From Chryseobacterium gilvum (GTDB lineage: Bacteria; Bacteroidota; Bacteroidia; Flavobacteriales; Weeksellaceae), in assembly GCF_025628965.1 (NCBI RefSeq), contig NZ_JAOTEN010000001.1, positions 558,001-622,000 of the forward strand: a stretch of 64,000 nt of DNA, in the 5' to 3' direction. The position numbers and the translations under genes are program-made. Under the pieces are notes generated by a model. That model had not been told where the DNA came from and did no database searches. It was given only the letters and a program-made list of their open reading frames with translations. Positions within the stretch are counted from its first letter, which is position 1; each line of letters starts with the position of its first letter. This document shows positions 27,206-36,082 of the stretch, piece by piece.

Positions 27206-29140
27206 ATGAAAAAAATCTTATTAGCTATTTTTTGCTCAATAAATATAATTTTTGTTGAAGCTCAAAAGCGTGAATTTCTTGATCCTCCCAAATTTAATGA
27301 TGCCGATTTATCCAAAGCAAAATCTACATTGGATGAAAATGCTCCGGCAGAAGTTTTATACAGATCTGTTCATTTTATGATTGATGCTTCTACAGGAAAT
27401 CTTCACAAAAACATTTTTTACAGGGTAAAAATTTATAACAAAGATAAAGCAGAAGATTGGTTGAGCCTTGAGATTCCACTATATCAAGGTTCAGGAAGTG
27501 ATCAGGAAGTATTAAATAAAGTAAAGGCTTTTACATATAACTTAGAGAACGGAACTGCTGTTGCCACAAAAGTAGACAAGAGCTCAAAATATAAAAGCAA
27601 GGAAAGTAAATTTATACAGATGACAAAGTTTGCTTTTCCCAATGTGAAAGACGGGTCTGTTATAGAATATCAATATGAACTCATTTCTCCTTATACATTT
27701 ATGATCCCTGAAATTCTGATCGAAATGGATGCCCCTTCACAATATACAGAATATGTTCTGGATGCCCCGCTAAACATTTCTTACAACATCAATTATACAG
27801 GCTCTTTAGCGCCTAAAAATAGAATTATTGAAGAGAAAACATTATATGGGACACAATATAAAACATACAGATTTGCATATGAAAACCTAAAAGGATTCAA
27901 GACCGAAAAATTTGTAAAAAATGATAGAAATTACAGAACTAAAATAGGTGCAGAAGCACATTCTACTAATTTTGGAGAATTAAAACTATACTCATCATCT
28001 TGGGAACAGATAAAAGAAAGACTTTATCAAAATGAAAATTTTGGTAATGAATTGAAAAAATCAAAACTTGCTAAAGAAAGTATACCTGCTGACATTGCAG
28101 CCATAAAAAACGATGCACAAAAAGCTGATGCTATATTCAAGTATGTTCAAAAGACATTTACATGGAATAATAACAGAGGAATTTATACCGATAATGGCAT
28201 TAAAAAACTCTTGGAAACAAAAACAGGAAACGGAGCAGAAATCAATCTTTTTTTAGTAATGATGCTTCGTGAAGCCGGTATTAAAGCTGATCCTCTTCTT
28301 ATTTCTACGGTAAACAACGGATTGATCAACCTTATATCTCCTAATGTTTCAAACATGAATTTTGTCATTGCAGCGGTAGAAACAAAAGAAGGTTACCATT
28401 TATATGATGCTACGTCAAAACAGTCTTCAGTAGATCAGTTGCCTCCGCAAGACTGGAACCAGTTTGGTATTCTCATGTCAAAAGAGAATATAAAGCAGTT
28501 ACAGATGATCAATGCGCAACCAAGTTATACTTATCTTACGGCCAATGCAAAAATTAATGATAATGGCAGCATTTCGGGTACATATTCTGATAAAGATACC
28601 GGAGGTTTTGCGATGTTTGCAAAAGAAAGTTACGATGATAATGCGGAAAAATATAAAAAACAATATAAAGAAAATTTTGCAACAGATTTTACCGGAATTG
28701 ATTCTAAAGTCCTTGAAAACGGCGATTTTGAAAGTACGATGAATTTTACTTCGGATAATTTAATTGATAAAATAGGTAAGAAAATCATTATCAATCCAAT
28801 GTTATTCTTAAATAAAAGTTCAAACGAATTTGATCAGACCGAAGAAAGAAAATACAATATCGATTTTATTTCACCATATACAAGGACAAAAAAAATTGTT
28901 CTGGAAATCCCTGAGGGATATGCAGTGGAAGAAATGCCAAAAAATAAAAAGATTACAACAGACGACAAAGAAATAGAGTACAGCTATATTGCAGAGCAAA
29001 AAGGCAATAAAATTGAGGTTACTTCCATAACAAAAGTCGCAAGTTCAGAATATCCTAAAGAATATTACCCTGCATTTAAACAGATTTGGGGTGTTGCTTC
29101 AAAACAAGAAAATCAGGTAATCAGTTTGATTAAAAAATAG
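27206..29140 (+). CDS. DUF3857 / transglutaminase-like protein lacking the catalytic cysteine
   Basis: A 644-residue exported protein (signal peptide to about 'IFVEAQ') with the same layout as its upstream neighbour. The core motif, which is GDCKGL in the first protein, reads 'KTGNGAEINLFLVMMLREAG' here, so the cysteine position is Ala344. The later Asp region 'YHLYDATSK' is kept. It is probably a non-catalytic partner or a binding protein. It starts two bases after the first gene stops, so the two are surely co-expressed. Confidence 0.85.
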   Translation: MKKILLAIFCSINIIFVEAQKREFLDPPKFNDADLSKAKSTLDENAPAEVLYRSVHFMIDASTGNLHKNIFYRVKIYNKDKAEDWLSLEIPLYQGSGSDQEVLNKVKAFTYNLENGTAVATKVDKSSKYKSKESKFIQMTKFAFPNVKDGSVIEYQYELISPYTFMIPEILIEMDAPSQYTEYVLDAPLNISYNINYTGSLAPKNRIIEEKTLYGTQYKTYRFAYENLKGFKTEKFVKNDRNYRTKIGAEAHSTNFGELKLYSSSWEQIKERLYQNENFGNELKKSKLAKESIPADIAAIKNDAQKADAIFKYVQKTFTWNNNRGIYTDNGIKKLLETKTGNGAEINLFLVMMLREAGIKADPLLISTVNNGLINLISPNVSNMNFVIAAVETKEGYHLYDATSKQSSVDQLPPQDWNQFGILMSKENIKQLQMINAQPSYTYLTANAKINDNGSISGTYSDKDTGGFAMFAKESYDDNAEKYKKQYKENFATDFTGIDSKVLENGDFESTMNFTSDNLIDKIGKKIIINPMLFLNKSSNEFDQTEERKYNIDFISPYTRTKKIVLEIPEGYAVEEMPKNKKITTDDKEIEYSYIAEQKGNKIEVTSITKVASSEYPKEYYPAFKQIWGVASKQENQVISLIKK

Positions 29141-29179
29141 TTAAATCTAAAATTTTAAACTGATTATCACTTAATTCAT

Positions 29180-29207
29180 AAAACCATTCATCTTTTGAAT
29201 GGTTTTT
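29180..29207 (+). terminator. Terminator after the DUF3857 pair
   Basis: AAACCATTCA and TGAATGGTTT form an inverted repeat around a CTTT-like loop, followed by T5. It lies 40 bases past the stop at 29140. Confidence 0.78.
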
Positions 29208-29231
29208 GCATTGCTACCTAAAATCAAAGCT

Positions 29232-30053
29232 ATGAATAAGACCATTTTTATATTATTCTTCTTTTTTGCATTTTTAGCCTGCAAAAAAACCGAGCCTCAA
29301 GCTTTTCAAACAAAAAGTGAATATGTAAAGCCTGAACAATTCAGAATAGATTCCATAGAAATTAATGATTCTGTACGCATCAACGATTTTCTTTCGGTAC
29401 AGTACACTTCAAAACTGCTTGTGTTTCCAGATATTAAAGATAAAGTTTTGTTAGACAGCATATATTTCCAAAATAAAGATTTCACAGACTTTTCAAAGCA
29501 AGGTTTGCAGAGCAGTCTTGAAAAAGAAAAAAATACATATTTCAATTCTGTAAAAGACAGCAGTAAAGAATGGCTTTCAGATATTAACCGAAAACAAACG
29601 TGGAATTCAAATTCTTCGATGAATGTAAAATCCAATACCAACGATTTTCTTCAAATCCAATATATATTCAGTTCGTATGAAGGCGGTGCTCATGATAATT
29701 ATGGTTTTTCAGAAAGGGTCTTTGATCTTAAAAATAAAAAGAAACTGGCTTTAAAAGATATTACCACAATGCCAGAAGCGAGATTGGAAGCTTTATTAAA
29801 AAGAAATATCGACATACTTCCGAGCGGCACTACAGATTCGCAGGGGTCGGTAAAAAACTCTGACATGCTTCTGGTAGATGTTATTCCGGCAACAGAGAAT
29901 TTTTATTTTGATGACAAAAATCTATATTTTCATTACAGTCCATACGAAATTGCCGCGTTCGCCGCAGGCGATCTTGTGATCCCTGTTTCATGGGAAGATC
30001 TCAAAACGACACTTACGCCGCAGTTCAGAGAACGGATGAAAAACTTTCAGTAG
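29232..30053 (+). CDS. DUF3298-type (RsiV/PdaC-like) lipoprotein
   Basis: About 273 residues from ATG 29232, chosen because it begins directly with a lipoprotein signal and lipobox ('FAFLAC'). The C-terminal half ('SYEGGAHDNYGFSERVFDLKNKKKLALKDI' and 'YEIAAFAAGDLVIPVSWEDL') matches the DUF3298 domain that follows a DUF4163/PdaC domain in RsiV-type proteins. Those domains bind lysozyme or peptidoglycan fragments in Bacillus. Whether this one senses anything is unknown. It is monocistronic between two terminators. Confidence 0.78.
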   Translation: MNKTIFILFFFFAFLACKKTEPQAFQTKSEYVKPEQFRIDSIEINDSVRINDFLSVQYTSKLLVFPDIKDKVLLDSIYFQNKDFTDFSKQGLQSSLEKEKNTYFNSVKDSSKEWLSDINRKQTWNSNSSMNVKSNTNDFLQIQYIFSSYEGGAHDNYGFSERVFDLKNKKKLALKDITTMPEARLEALLKRNIDILPSGTTDSQGSVKNSDMLLVDVIPATENFYFDDKNLYFHYSPYEIAAFAAGDLVIPVSWEDLKTTLTPQFRERMKNFQ

Positions 30054-30094
30054 TTTTTATACAATTGATAATCTGCTTAAAATTAATATAATTT

Positions 30095-30123
30095 AATGCT
30101 TTCAAATCAGGAAGCATTTTTTA
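30095..30123 (+). terminator. Terminator overlapping the next promoter
   Basis: AATGCTT (30095-30101) pairs with AAGCATT (30112-30118), followed by T4 running directly into the -7 element at 30122. It ends the DUF3298 transcript. Confidence 0.65.
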
Positions 30124-30129
30124 CTTTTG
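30122..30129 (+). promoter_or_regulatory. -7 element directly before the lipid kinase start
   Basis: TACTTTTG matches TAnnTTTG. It ends five bases before ATG 30135. This argues that the upstream in-frame codons from 30096 are not translated. Confidence 0.55.
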
Positions 30130-30134
30130 TGATA

Positions 30135-30986
30135 ATGGAAAAAGTCGCTTTTATCATCAATCCTTTTTCGGCAAAAAGAAATTATCTGCCTTTTCTTAAT
30201 GAATTGAGAAAGAAAGTAGAAAATCCGTTATACTACATTTCAGAATCTATTGAAGGAACAGACGAGTTTATTGCAGCGTATTTTAATCAGATCGATGTTT
30301 TTGTGGCCATAGGAGGCGACGGAACCATTTCTACAGTGGCCAGAAACCTGATTCATACCGATAAAATACTGGCCATTTTTCCGGCAGGGTCCGGGAACGG
30401 GTTTTCAAACGAAACCCAGTTCAGTAAAAATCTGGCCGAATTATTAGATAAATTAAAAGTACGAAAATCCAGAAAGATTGATACTTTCACGGTCAACGGC
30501 AAACTTTCCATTAATGTTTCAGGAACCGGTTTTGACGGAAAAGTGGTCAAAGAATTCGAAAAAACCAGCCGCGGTTTTAAAAATTACATAAAAGTTTCAT
30601 TAAAGACATTTTTCACTTACAAACCTATAAAACTTAAATTTTCAGACGAACAGTACCAAAAATACAACGGGAAATACCTTATGATCAACATAGCCAATAC
30701 GAGACAGTTTGGGAATAACGCTTACATTGCGCCCATGGCGAGTAAAAGTGACGGTTTGGTCGATATGGTACTGGTAAAAAAGTTTCCCATCACCTATTCA
30801 CCGCTTTTTGCATTCAGAATGTTTACCAAAAAACTGAAGGGCGATGATTATATTACTTATCTTCCTGTTTCAGAGATTGAATTTAAAGTCAATACTAAAA
30901 ACTGGCATTTAGATGGCGAATTCAACAAAATAAAATCACCGATACACGTAAAAGTACAGCCTTCAAGCTTACATATTCTGGTATAA
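30135..30986 (+). CDS. Diacylglycerol/lipid kinase family protein (YegS-like)
   Basis: About 283 residues from ATG 30135. An upstream start at 30096 would place coding sequence across a terminator and promoter. The kinase catalytic domain has 'INPFSAKRNYLPFL' and the nucleotide loop 'AIGGDGTIS' (about 58-66), then 'PAGSGNGFSNE' and the C-terminal beta domain ending 'WHLDGEFNKIKSPIHVKVQP'. Relatives phosphorylate diacylglycerol, phosphatidylglycerol or sphingoid bases, and the last are plausible in sphingolipid-making Bacteroidota. Substrate not determined by sequence. Confidence 0.9.
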   Translation: MEKVAFIINPFSAKRNYLPFLNELRKKVENPLYYISESIEGTDEFIAAYFNQIDVFVAIGGDGTISTVARNLIHTDKILAIFPAGSGNGFSNETQFSKNLAELLDKLKVRKSRKIDTFTVNGKLSINVSGTGFDGKVVKEFEKTSRGFKNYIKVSLKTFFTYKPIKLKFSDEQYQKYNGKYLMINIANTRQFGNNAYIAPMASKSDGLVDMVLVKKFPITYSPLFAFRMFTKKLKGDDYITYLPVSEIEFKVNTKNWHLDGEFNKIKSPIHVKVQPSSLHILV

Positions 30987-30990
30987 TTTT

Positions 30991-31066
30991 TAGGAGCTAT
31001 TTCCCGCTTTCCGTTACAATCTTTTTTTTTCAAAAAAGGATTTCCACTGCAATCGGGGCTAAATAG
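30991..31066. repeat. Dispersed intergenic palindromic element, copy 2
   Basis: The sequence TAGGAGCTATTTCCCGC, CCGTTACAATC, a T9 run, C and A6 run, GGATTTCCACTGCAATCGGGGCTAAATAG has inverted ends and a T-run/A-run centre. It shares its layout with 18565-18648. From memory, closely similar elements recur between genes in many Flavobacteriia. It also could act as a bidirectional terminator between the convergent lipid kinase and symporter genes. Confidence 0.65.
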
Positions 31067-31092
31067 GGGTGTTATTACAAACATTTACGAGA

Positions 31093-32373
31093 TTAAACTT
31101 CCAGTTTTTTTTCAATTTCATCCGGATGATCCAGACAATATTGTAACTGTTGTTTATCCAGCTGCTTTTCCCAGTTGGCCACAACGACGGTCGCTACAGA
31201 ATTTCCGATGACATTGGTTAGAGCACGGCATTCACTCATAAATTTATCAATGCCTAAAATCAGTGTCATACCCGCAATTGGGATTTCAGGAACGACTGCT
31301 AAAGTTGCCGCCAATGTCACAAATCCGGCACCGGTAACTCCGGCCGCACCTTTTGAACTGAGCATTGCTACCAGAAGAAGGATGAGCTGTTCTTCCAGCG
31401 ATAGATCAATATTTAAAGCCTGAGCAATGAATAGCGAAGCGAGTGTCATGTAAATATTGGTTCCGTCAAGATTAAAAGAATATCCCGTCGGGACAACGAG
31501 GCCGACAATTGCTTTTGAACAGCCGGCTTTTTCTAGCTTTTCCATGATTCCCGGAAGGGCAGACTCTGAAGAGCTGGTCCCTAAAACCAACAGCAGTTCT
31601 TCTTTAAGGTAATTGATCAGTTTAAAAATATTAAAACCATTGTACCATGCAACAGCTCCTAAAACCAAAACTACGAAAAGAATGGAAGTAATATAAAATG
31701 TTCCTACCAGAAAAATTAAATTTAGAACAGAACTTAAACCATATTTTCCAATCGTAAATGCCATGGCTCCGAAAGCTCCGATCGGGGCCAGCTTCATCAG
31801 CAAATGCACCATTTTAAAAATGGGCGTAGCAAGATCCTGTAGAAAAACGGTCACTTTCCCACTTTTTTCTTTCATTAAAACCAAAGAAACTCCCATTAAT
31901 ATGGCAACCAAAAGCACCTGAAGGATATTGTCACCCACCAACGGACTCAACAGGGTTTCAGGGATAATATTCATAATAAAACCGGTAAGTGTCGTTGCGT
32001 GTGCCTGACCTTGATATTGAGAAATATCTCCGGAAAGACTTGCCGGATTAATATTCAGCCCTGATCCCGGCTGTAAAACATTTCCAACGATCAGCCCAAT
32101 AATAAGCGCTAACGTAGAAAAGGCAAAAAAATAAACCATCGCTTTTACGGCAATTCTCCCTACTTTTTTAAGATCGGTCATATGAGCAATTCCCAGAGTA
32201 AGGGTAATGAAAATGACCGGTGCAATGATCATTTTTACCAGTTTGATAAAACCGTCTCCTAAAGGTTTCATTTTTTCACCTGTTTCGGGGTAAAATTTGC
32301 CTAACAGTATTCCTGCAAGTATGGCAATAATGACCTGAAAGTACAGTTGCTGATATATTTTTTTTGTTTTCAA
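31093..32373 (-). CDS. Dicarboxylate/amino-acid:cation symporter (DAACS family)
   Basis: A 426-residue membrane transporter. Family motifs are the serine-rich re-entrant loop '[20 protein letters not shown]' and '[23 protein letters not shown]', with the cation site '[11 protein letters not shown]'. Members import glutamate, aspartate or C4-dicarboxylates with Na+ or H+; the substrate cannot be read here. A single gene, downstream of ggt on the same strand but separated by a strong terminator. Confidence is for the family. Confidence 0.94.
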   Translation of the reverse strand: MKTKKIYQQLYFQVIIAILAGILLGKFYPETGEKMKPLGDGFIKLVKMIIAPVIFITLTLGIAHMTDLKKVGRIAVKAMVYFFAFSTLALIIGLIVGNVLQPGSGLNINPASLSGDISQYQGQAHATTLTGFIMNIIPETLLSPLVGDNILQVLLVAILMGVSLVLMKEKSGKVTVFLQDLATPIFKMVHLLMKLAPIGAFGAMAFTIGKYGLSSVLNLIFLVGTFYITSILFVVLVLGAVAWYNGFNIFKLINYLKEELLLVLGTSSSESALPGIMEKLEKAGCSKAIVGLVVPTGYSFNLDGTNIYMTLASLFIAQALNIDLSLEEQLILLLVAMLSSKGAAGVTGAGFVTLAATLAVVPEIPIAGMTLILGIDKFMSECRALTNVIGNSVATVVVANWEKQLDKQQLQYCLDHPDEIEKKLEV

Positions 32374-32435
32374 GATTATTTTTTTTGATTATTCAGCGAA
32401 ATGTAAGAAAAAAGTTTTTACAGAGCTAAAAAATA

Positions 32436-32472
32436 TTGGTTTCGGCGGGGCTGGAAGCCCCGCCGAAACCAA
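32436..32472 (-). terminator. Strong GC-rich hairpin after ggt
   Basis: A perfect 17-bp stem (32436-32452 with 32456-32472) around a 3-base loop. On the minus strand it is followed by an AT-rich tract with T6, about 100 bases after the ggt stop. Its GC-rich core contrasts with its surroundings and resembles dispersed hairpin repeats. Confidence 0.75.
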
Positions 32473-32573
32473 ATCACCTTAAATATATCAATTTGAGATA
32501 CCTGATTTTGTTCAATACGATTGCAATGTATTTATAATATATAGCTGATTTATCTAAACATTTTTTTTATACC

Positions 32574-34259
32574 TTATTCTACTGCTACAGAATCATCGCC
32601 GCGGCCATCTGCAACCGCATGTATATTTCCGGATTCATCAATACATATCATTTCTGTCCTTCCCAATTGGTCCCATCTTTCTGGTTTGTATCCTAATTTT
32701 TCAAGCTCTTTAATGGTGTTTTCAGGGAAGTTTTTTTCAAATGCAACTACCTCCGGAAGCCATTGGTGATGAAATTTTGGAGAATTGACAGAAAGATTGG
32801 GATTAAGTTTAAAATCGATGACATTCACAATCGATTGATACACCGAAGTAGGAATGGTGGTTCCTCCCGGAGTTCCGACAACCATAAAAGGTTTTCCGTT
32901 TTTGAGTACAATAGTGGGAGTCATTGATGAAAGCATTCTTTTGTTGGGCTGAATAGCATTGGCTTCTCCACCAACTGCTCCAAACATATTCGGGACACCG
33001 GGTTTTACGGAAAAGTCATCCATTTCGTTATTTAAGAAAAAGCCTGCTCCGGAAACAAATACCTTACTTCCGTATAAACCGTTTAAGGTAGTGGTAACGG
33101 CGGCAGCATTTCCGTCTTTATCAATCACTGAAATATGAGTAGTTTGTGTAGATTCTTTAGGTTGTGGAATGATTTTTCCTACCTCAGAGCTTAGAGTGGC
33201 ATGTTCGAAGCTGAAATTCTCCCATCTTTTTTTCAAATACTGATCAGATGTTAAATATTCTGTCCTGTCCTCAATAAAATCAGGGTCGCCCATATATTCT
33301 GCTCTGTCGGCAAAAGCACGCCGTTCTGCCTCAATCATGATCTGTACAGCTTTTGTAGAATTTTGCTGATAATTCTGCAGGTTTTCAAAGCCCGACATTT
33401 TCAGCATCTGAGCCAGAAGAATTCCTCCGCTTGATGGAAGCGGCATAGAAACTACCTGATTGCCTTTATAATCAAATTCAAGGGCCTTTCTTTCAGCAAC
33501 CTTATAATTTTTAAGATCTTCCAGAGTAATGATTCCTTTGCCTTTTTTTAATTCATTTACAAGAAGTTGGGCAGTTTTTCCTTCATAAAACCCTTTTGTC
33601 CCATATTTTTGAATCAATTTTAATGTTTCGGCAAGCTGTTTTTGAATTAAAATATCGCCTTCTTTCCATGGAGTATTTTTAACGAAAATAAATGATGCCG
33701 GATTTTGTTTCTGGAAATATGTTTTGCTTGCGTTCAATAATCCAGCTTCCTGTGAAGTGATGGCAAATCCTTTTTCCGCTAAATCAATGGCGGGCTGTAT
33801 AAGTTTTTCCATAGGAAGTCTGCAGTATTTCAAGGTTGCAAAAAACCCGGCTACACTTCCGGGAATTCCTACTGCCAATCGACCGTTTTGGGAAAGATCG
33901 GTATTGGCATTGCCTTTTTGATCAAGATACATGTCTCTGGAAGCAGCTTTTGGAGCTGTTTCGCGATAGTCAATGGCAAACTTTTCACCGTCATGTTTTA
34001 CCCCGACTAAAAATCCGCCGCCGCCGATATTTCCGGCTTGAGGATAAACGACAGCCAATGCATATTGTGTGGCAACAATTGCGTCATAAGCATTGCCGCC
34101 CATTTTGAGGATCTGAGCTCCGGCTTCACTGGCGAGAGGATGTGCAGAAACGATAACTCCCTTGTTTTTTACTTTTACTTCTTTTATAATATTAAAATCG
34201 GTGTATTGGGCATGAAGTAGGGAGGTACCTAAAATAATAATGAATACTATTTTTTTCAT
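32574..34259 (-). CDS. ggt: Gamma-glutamyltranspeptidase
   Basis: A 561-residue exported N-terminal-nucleophile hydrolase (signal peptide 'IIILGTSLLHAQ'). Autocleavage should occur before the threonine in 'STQTTHISVIDKDGNAAAVTTTLN' (about residue 375), giving large and small subunits. 'GSMTPTIVLKNGKP'-type and 'VGTPGGTTIP' regions bind the gamma-glutamyl group. It hydrolyses glutathione in the periplasm. Its ATG overlaps the stop of the HEPN gene as ATGA, so it may be read through from the accessory pair as well as from any promoter of its own. Confidence 0.95.
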   Translation of the reverse strand: MKKIVFIIILGTSLLHAQYTDFNIIKEVKVKNKGVIVSAHPLASEAGAQILKMGGNAYDAIVATQYALAVVYPQAGNIGGGGFLVGVKHDGEKFAIDYRETAPKAASRDMYLDQKGNANTDLSQNGRLAVGIPGSVAGFFATLKYCRLPMEKLIQPAIDLAEKGFAITSQEAGLLNASKTYFQKQNPASFIFVKNTPWKEGDILIQKQLAETLKLIQKYGTKGFYEGKTAQLLVNELKKGKGIITLEDLKNYKVAERKALEFDYKGNQVVSMPLPSSGGILLAQMLKMSGFENLQNYQQNSTKAVQIMIEAERRAFADRAEYMGDPDFIEDRTEYLTSDQYLKKRWENFSFEHATLSSEVGKIIPQPKESTQTTHISVIDKDGNAAAVTTTLNGLYGSKVFVSGAGFFLNNEMDDFSVKPGVPNMFGAVGGEANAIQPNKRMLSSMTPTIVLKNGKPFMVVGTPGGTTIPTSVYQSIVNVIDFKLNPNLSVNSPKFHHQWLPEVVAFEKNFPENTIKELEKLGYKPERWDQLGRTEMICIDESGNIHAVADGRGDDSVAVE

Positions 34260-34888
34260 TTTAAATAAGACTTAAGAGAAGCAGAGTTTTCAATTAAAGT
34301 TTTATAGTATTCCATAAGTGGAATAACATTCTCAAATACGATTTTGTAATCATCATAATTTACGTCTCTGTAAGTACCATGTGCAATATCGTTACGAGGT
34401 TCTACTAATTTTTTATCTATAAAATTTTCATTTCTTTCAAAATGTTCAATCTCAAATCCTAAACCAACTATTATTTCATTTAAGATTTTAAATTTAAGAT
34501 TTGATTTTGTGTCGATTATATCCTTGTCAAAAATTTTACAAAATAATTTTTCAATATTTTGTATTTCTTCAATTAGATTCATTGATTCTATAATTCCATT
34601 ACTTAAATTTAATTTTTTTTTAAATTTTAGTGCAACAAAATTTAGTTTTACTTTATCTAATGGCAAGTTTAATGTGGATATATAGGATATGTAAAAGCTA
34701 GAGGAATTTTTTATAAATCCTTCCCAATGAGCATATGATAATGTAATTCCCCCTCTTATCAAGGGTATTACTGCTGTAGATTCTTTATTTTTTTCTAATA
34801 CAAGTTTATAATCTGTGAGTTCTTTTTTTCTCCATTGAATATCATTATCTAATTTATCTTGTAACTCATTTAATGTTCGAACTTTCAT
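34256..34888 (-). CDS. MAE_28990/MAE_18760-type HEPN domain protein, putative RNase
   Basis: A 210-residue helical protein. The C-terminal 'EPRNDIAHGTYR' carries the HEPN active-site motif R-x4-H (Arg165, His170, with a polar Asn next to Arg), and 'GGITLSYAHWEGF' at about 46-58 is typical of the MAE_28990-like HEPN family. HEPN proteins with this motif usually cut RNA as toxins or antiviral effectors. It begins in an ATGA overlap with the DUF262 gene and ends in an ATGA overlap with ggt. Visibly more AT-rich than its neighbours, suggesting transfer. RNase activity is inferred. Confidence 0.83.
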   Translation of the reverse strand: MKVRTLNELQDKLDNDIQWRKKELTDYKLVLEKNKESTAVIPLIRGGITLSYAHWEGFIKNSSSFYISYISTLNLPLDKVKLNFVALKFKKKLNLSNGIIESMNLIEEIQNIEKLFCKIFDKDIIDTKSNLKFKILNEIIVGLGFEIEHFERNENFIDKKLVEPRNDIAHGTYRDVNYDDYKIVFENVIPLMEYYKTLIENSASLKSYLK

Positions 34889-35997
34889 AAAAATATTTCT
34901 TCTCCAACAGATATCGTCTTAGGTAATCTTCCAGCTGCATTATATCCTCTCCAACTTATACTTTCATTATCGATTTTCTCCCAACATTCAATAATTTTGG
35001 TTTTAACTTGATTTCTATTTTGTTCCCAGTATTCTATATTTTTTGCAATATTTATTGCTATCATTTCATAAGCAGAAACAATAAAGCTCCCATTAAAAAC
35101 TTGTTTTTGAATACTATATCTTTTAAAGGCATTTTCACCAATTTGTTCATTAATTAAATTAAAGGTTCTTTCAAAGTTATCTTTAATATCCTCCCAATTA
35201 TTATCATTATTTTCAAAGAATTCAACAAGTTTATTATCTAAATATGTACTTAACTCACTTATAGAACTAAATTCGTTTTGGCTTGCATTCTTTATTACTA
35301 AAAATCTTGAGACAAGCTCTTTCTCATATTGTTCATCTAAATTTTTTTCGGATAAATTTACTGTTTCTAAAAATGAAGGAAATTCGGCTAGTTCTTTCAA
35401 TCTGCCAAAGTATTTTTCATTATTCATAATTAAAAGACAATTCCTAACTTCTTGTGGTGTTAATGAACTACCTCCAGTATTTAATCTCTGAAATAACTCA
35501 TATTTACTTGTTGAATCACTTTCTTTTTGAATTATAACAAAATTTAATCGACTTCTTTTAAAATATCTTTGCTGAGCCTCGGTAAAAAACATTTCTTCTA
35601 TATTCTGTATTTCACCAATATTTTCCCATTGTTTGTCTTTCAAAGATGGTAATAATTGAGTTTCAACTAGAGTCAATGCTGGCAATAGTATATTTTTATC
35701 ATTTTTTAAGATTCCTATAAATTCAAAAATAGTTGATAGTCTTTGTAATCCATCAACAACATCCCAGATTCCATCTGGCCTTTGAGCTACGAATATAGAT
35801 GGTATAGGTATATTAAGCAATATTGATTCAATGAGCTTTGACTTTTGAGTTGCGCTCCATCTATAAAATCTTTGAAATTCAGGATGGATATCTAAATCTC
35901 CATCATTATACATGCTAATTATTTCACCAATAGACATACTTAAGTTTTCAGTATGTATTTCTTTTGCTTTAACATCTATTTCTTCTTGTAGAGGCAT
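34885..35997 (-). CDS. DUF262 domain protein (ParB/GmrS-like), putative defence component
   Basis: A 370-residue protein. The DUF262 hallmark 'DGLQR' is at 82-86, inside 'WDVVDGLQRLSTI'; preceding 'HPEFQRFYRWS' and 'KLIESILLNIPIPSIF' and following 'YELFQRLNTGGSSLTPQEVRNCL' are all typical. DUF262 is the N-terminal half of the GmrSD type IV restriction enzymes, where DGQQR-like motifs serve NTP binding or cleavage. No DUF1524 HNH nuclease domain is present; the partner HEPN gene probably supplies the effector. AT-rich codon use. DNA modification sensing is possible but unproven. Confidence 0.87.
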   Translation of the reverse strand: MPLQEEIDVKAKEIHTENLSMSIGEIISMYNDGDLDIHPEFQRFYRWSATQKSKLIESILLNIPIPSIFVAQRPDGIWDVVDGLQRLSTIFEFIGILKNDKNILLPALTLVETQLLPSLKDKQWENIGEIQNIEEMFFTEAQQRYFKRSRLNFVIIQKESDSTSKYELFQRLNTGGSSLTPQEVRNCLLIMNNEKYFGRLKELAEFPSFLETVNLSEKNLDEQYEKELVSRFLVIKNASQNEFSSISELSTYLDNKLVEFFENNDNNWEDIKDNFERTFNLINEQIGENAFKRYSIQKQVFNGSFIVSAYEMIAINIAKNIEYWEQNRNQVKTKIIECWEKIDNESISWRGYNAAGRLPKTISVGEEIFL

Positions 35998-36049
35998 AAT
36001 TATATTTGTTTAATACAAATTTAAGTTTTATTTTCAATTGTAAAATATT

Positions 36050-36057
36050 TACTTTTG
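36050..36057 (+). promoter_or_regulatory. Promoter -7 element for threonine dehydrogenase
   Basis: TACTTTTG matches TAnnTTTG, 25 bases before ATG 36083. The divergent strand has a similar TAAATTTG-like element for the DUF262 gene, and a 6-bp inverted repeat (ATTTGT 36004-36009, ACAAAT 36015-36020) lies next to the DUF262 start. Confidence 0.5.
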
Positions 36058-36082
36058 CGTATAATCTATTAATTACATAAAA

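Noticed and set aside
34256..35997. Ordinary GmrSD type IV restriction system
   Set aside because: The DUF1524/HNH half is absent from the DUF262 protein and from the neighbour; the partner is HEPN, so the name GmrSD would overstate the match.
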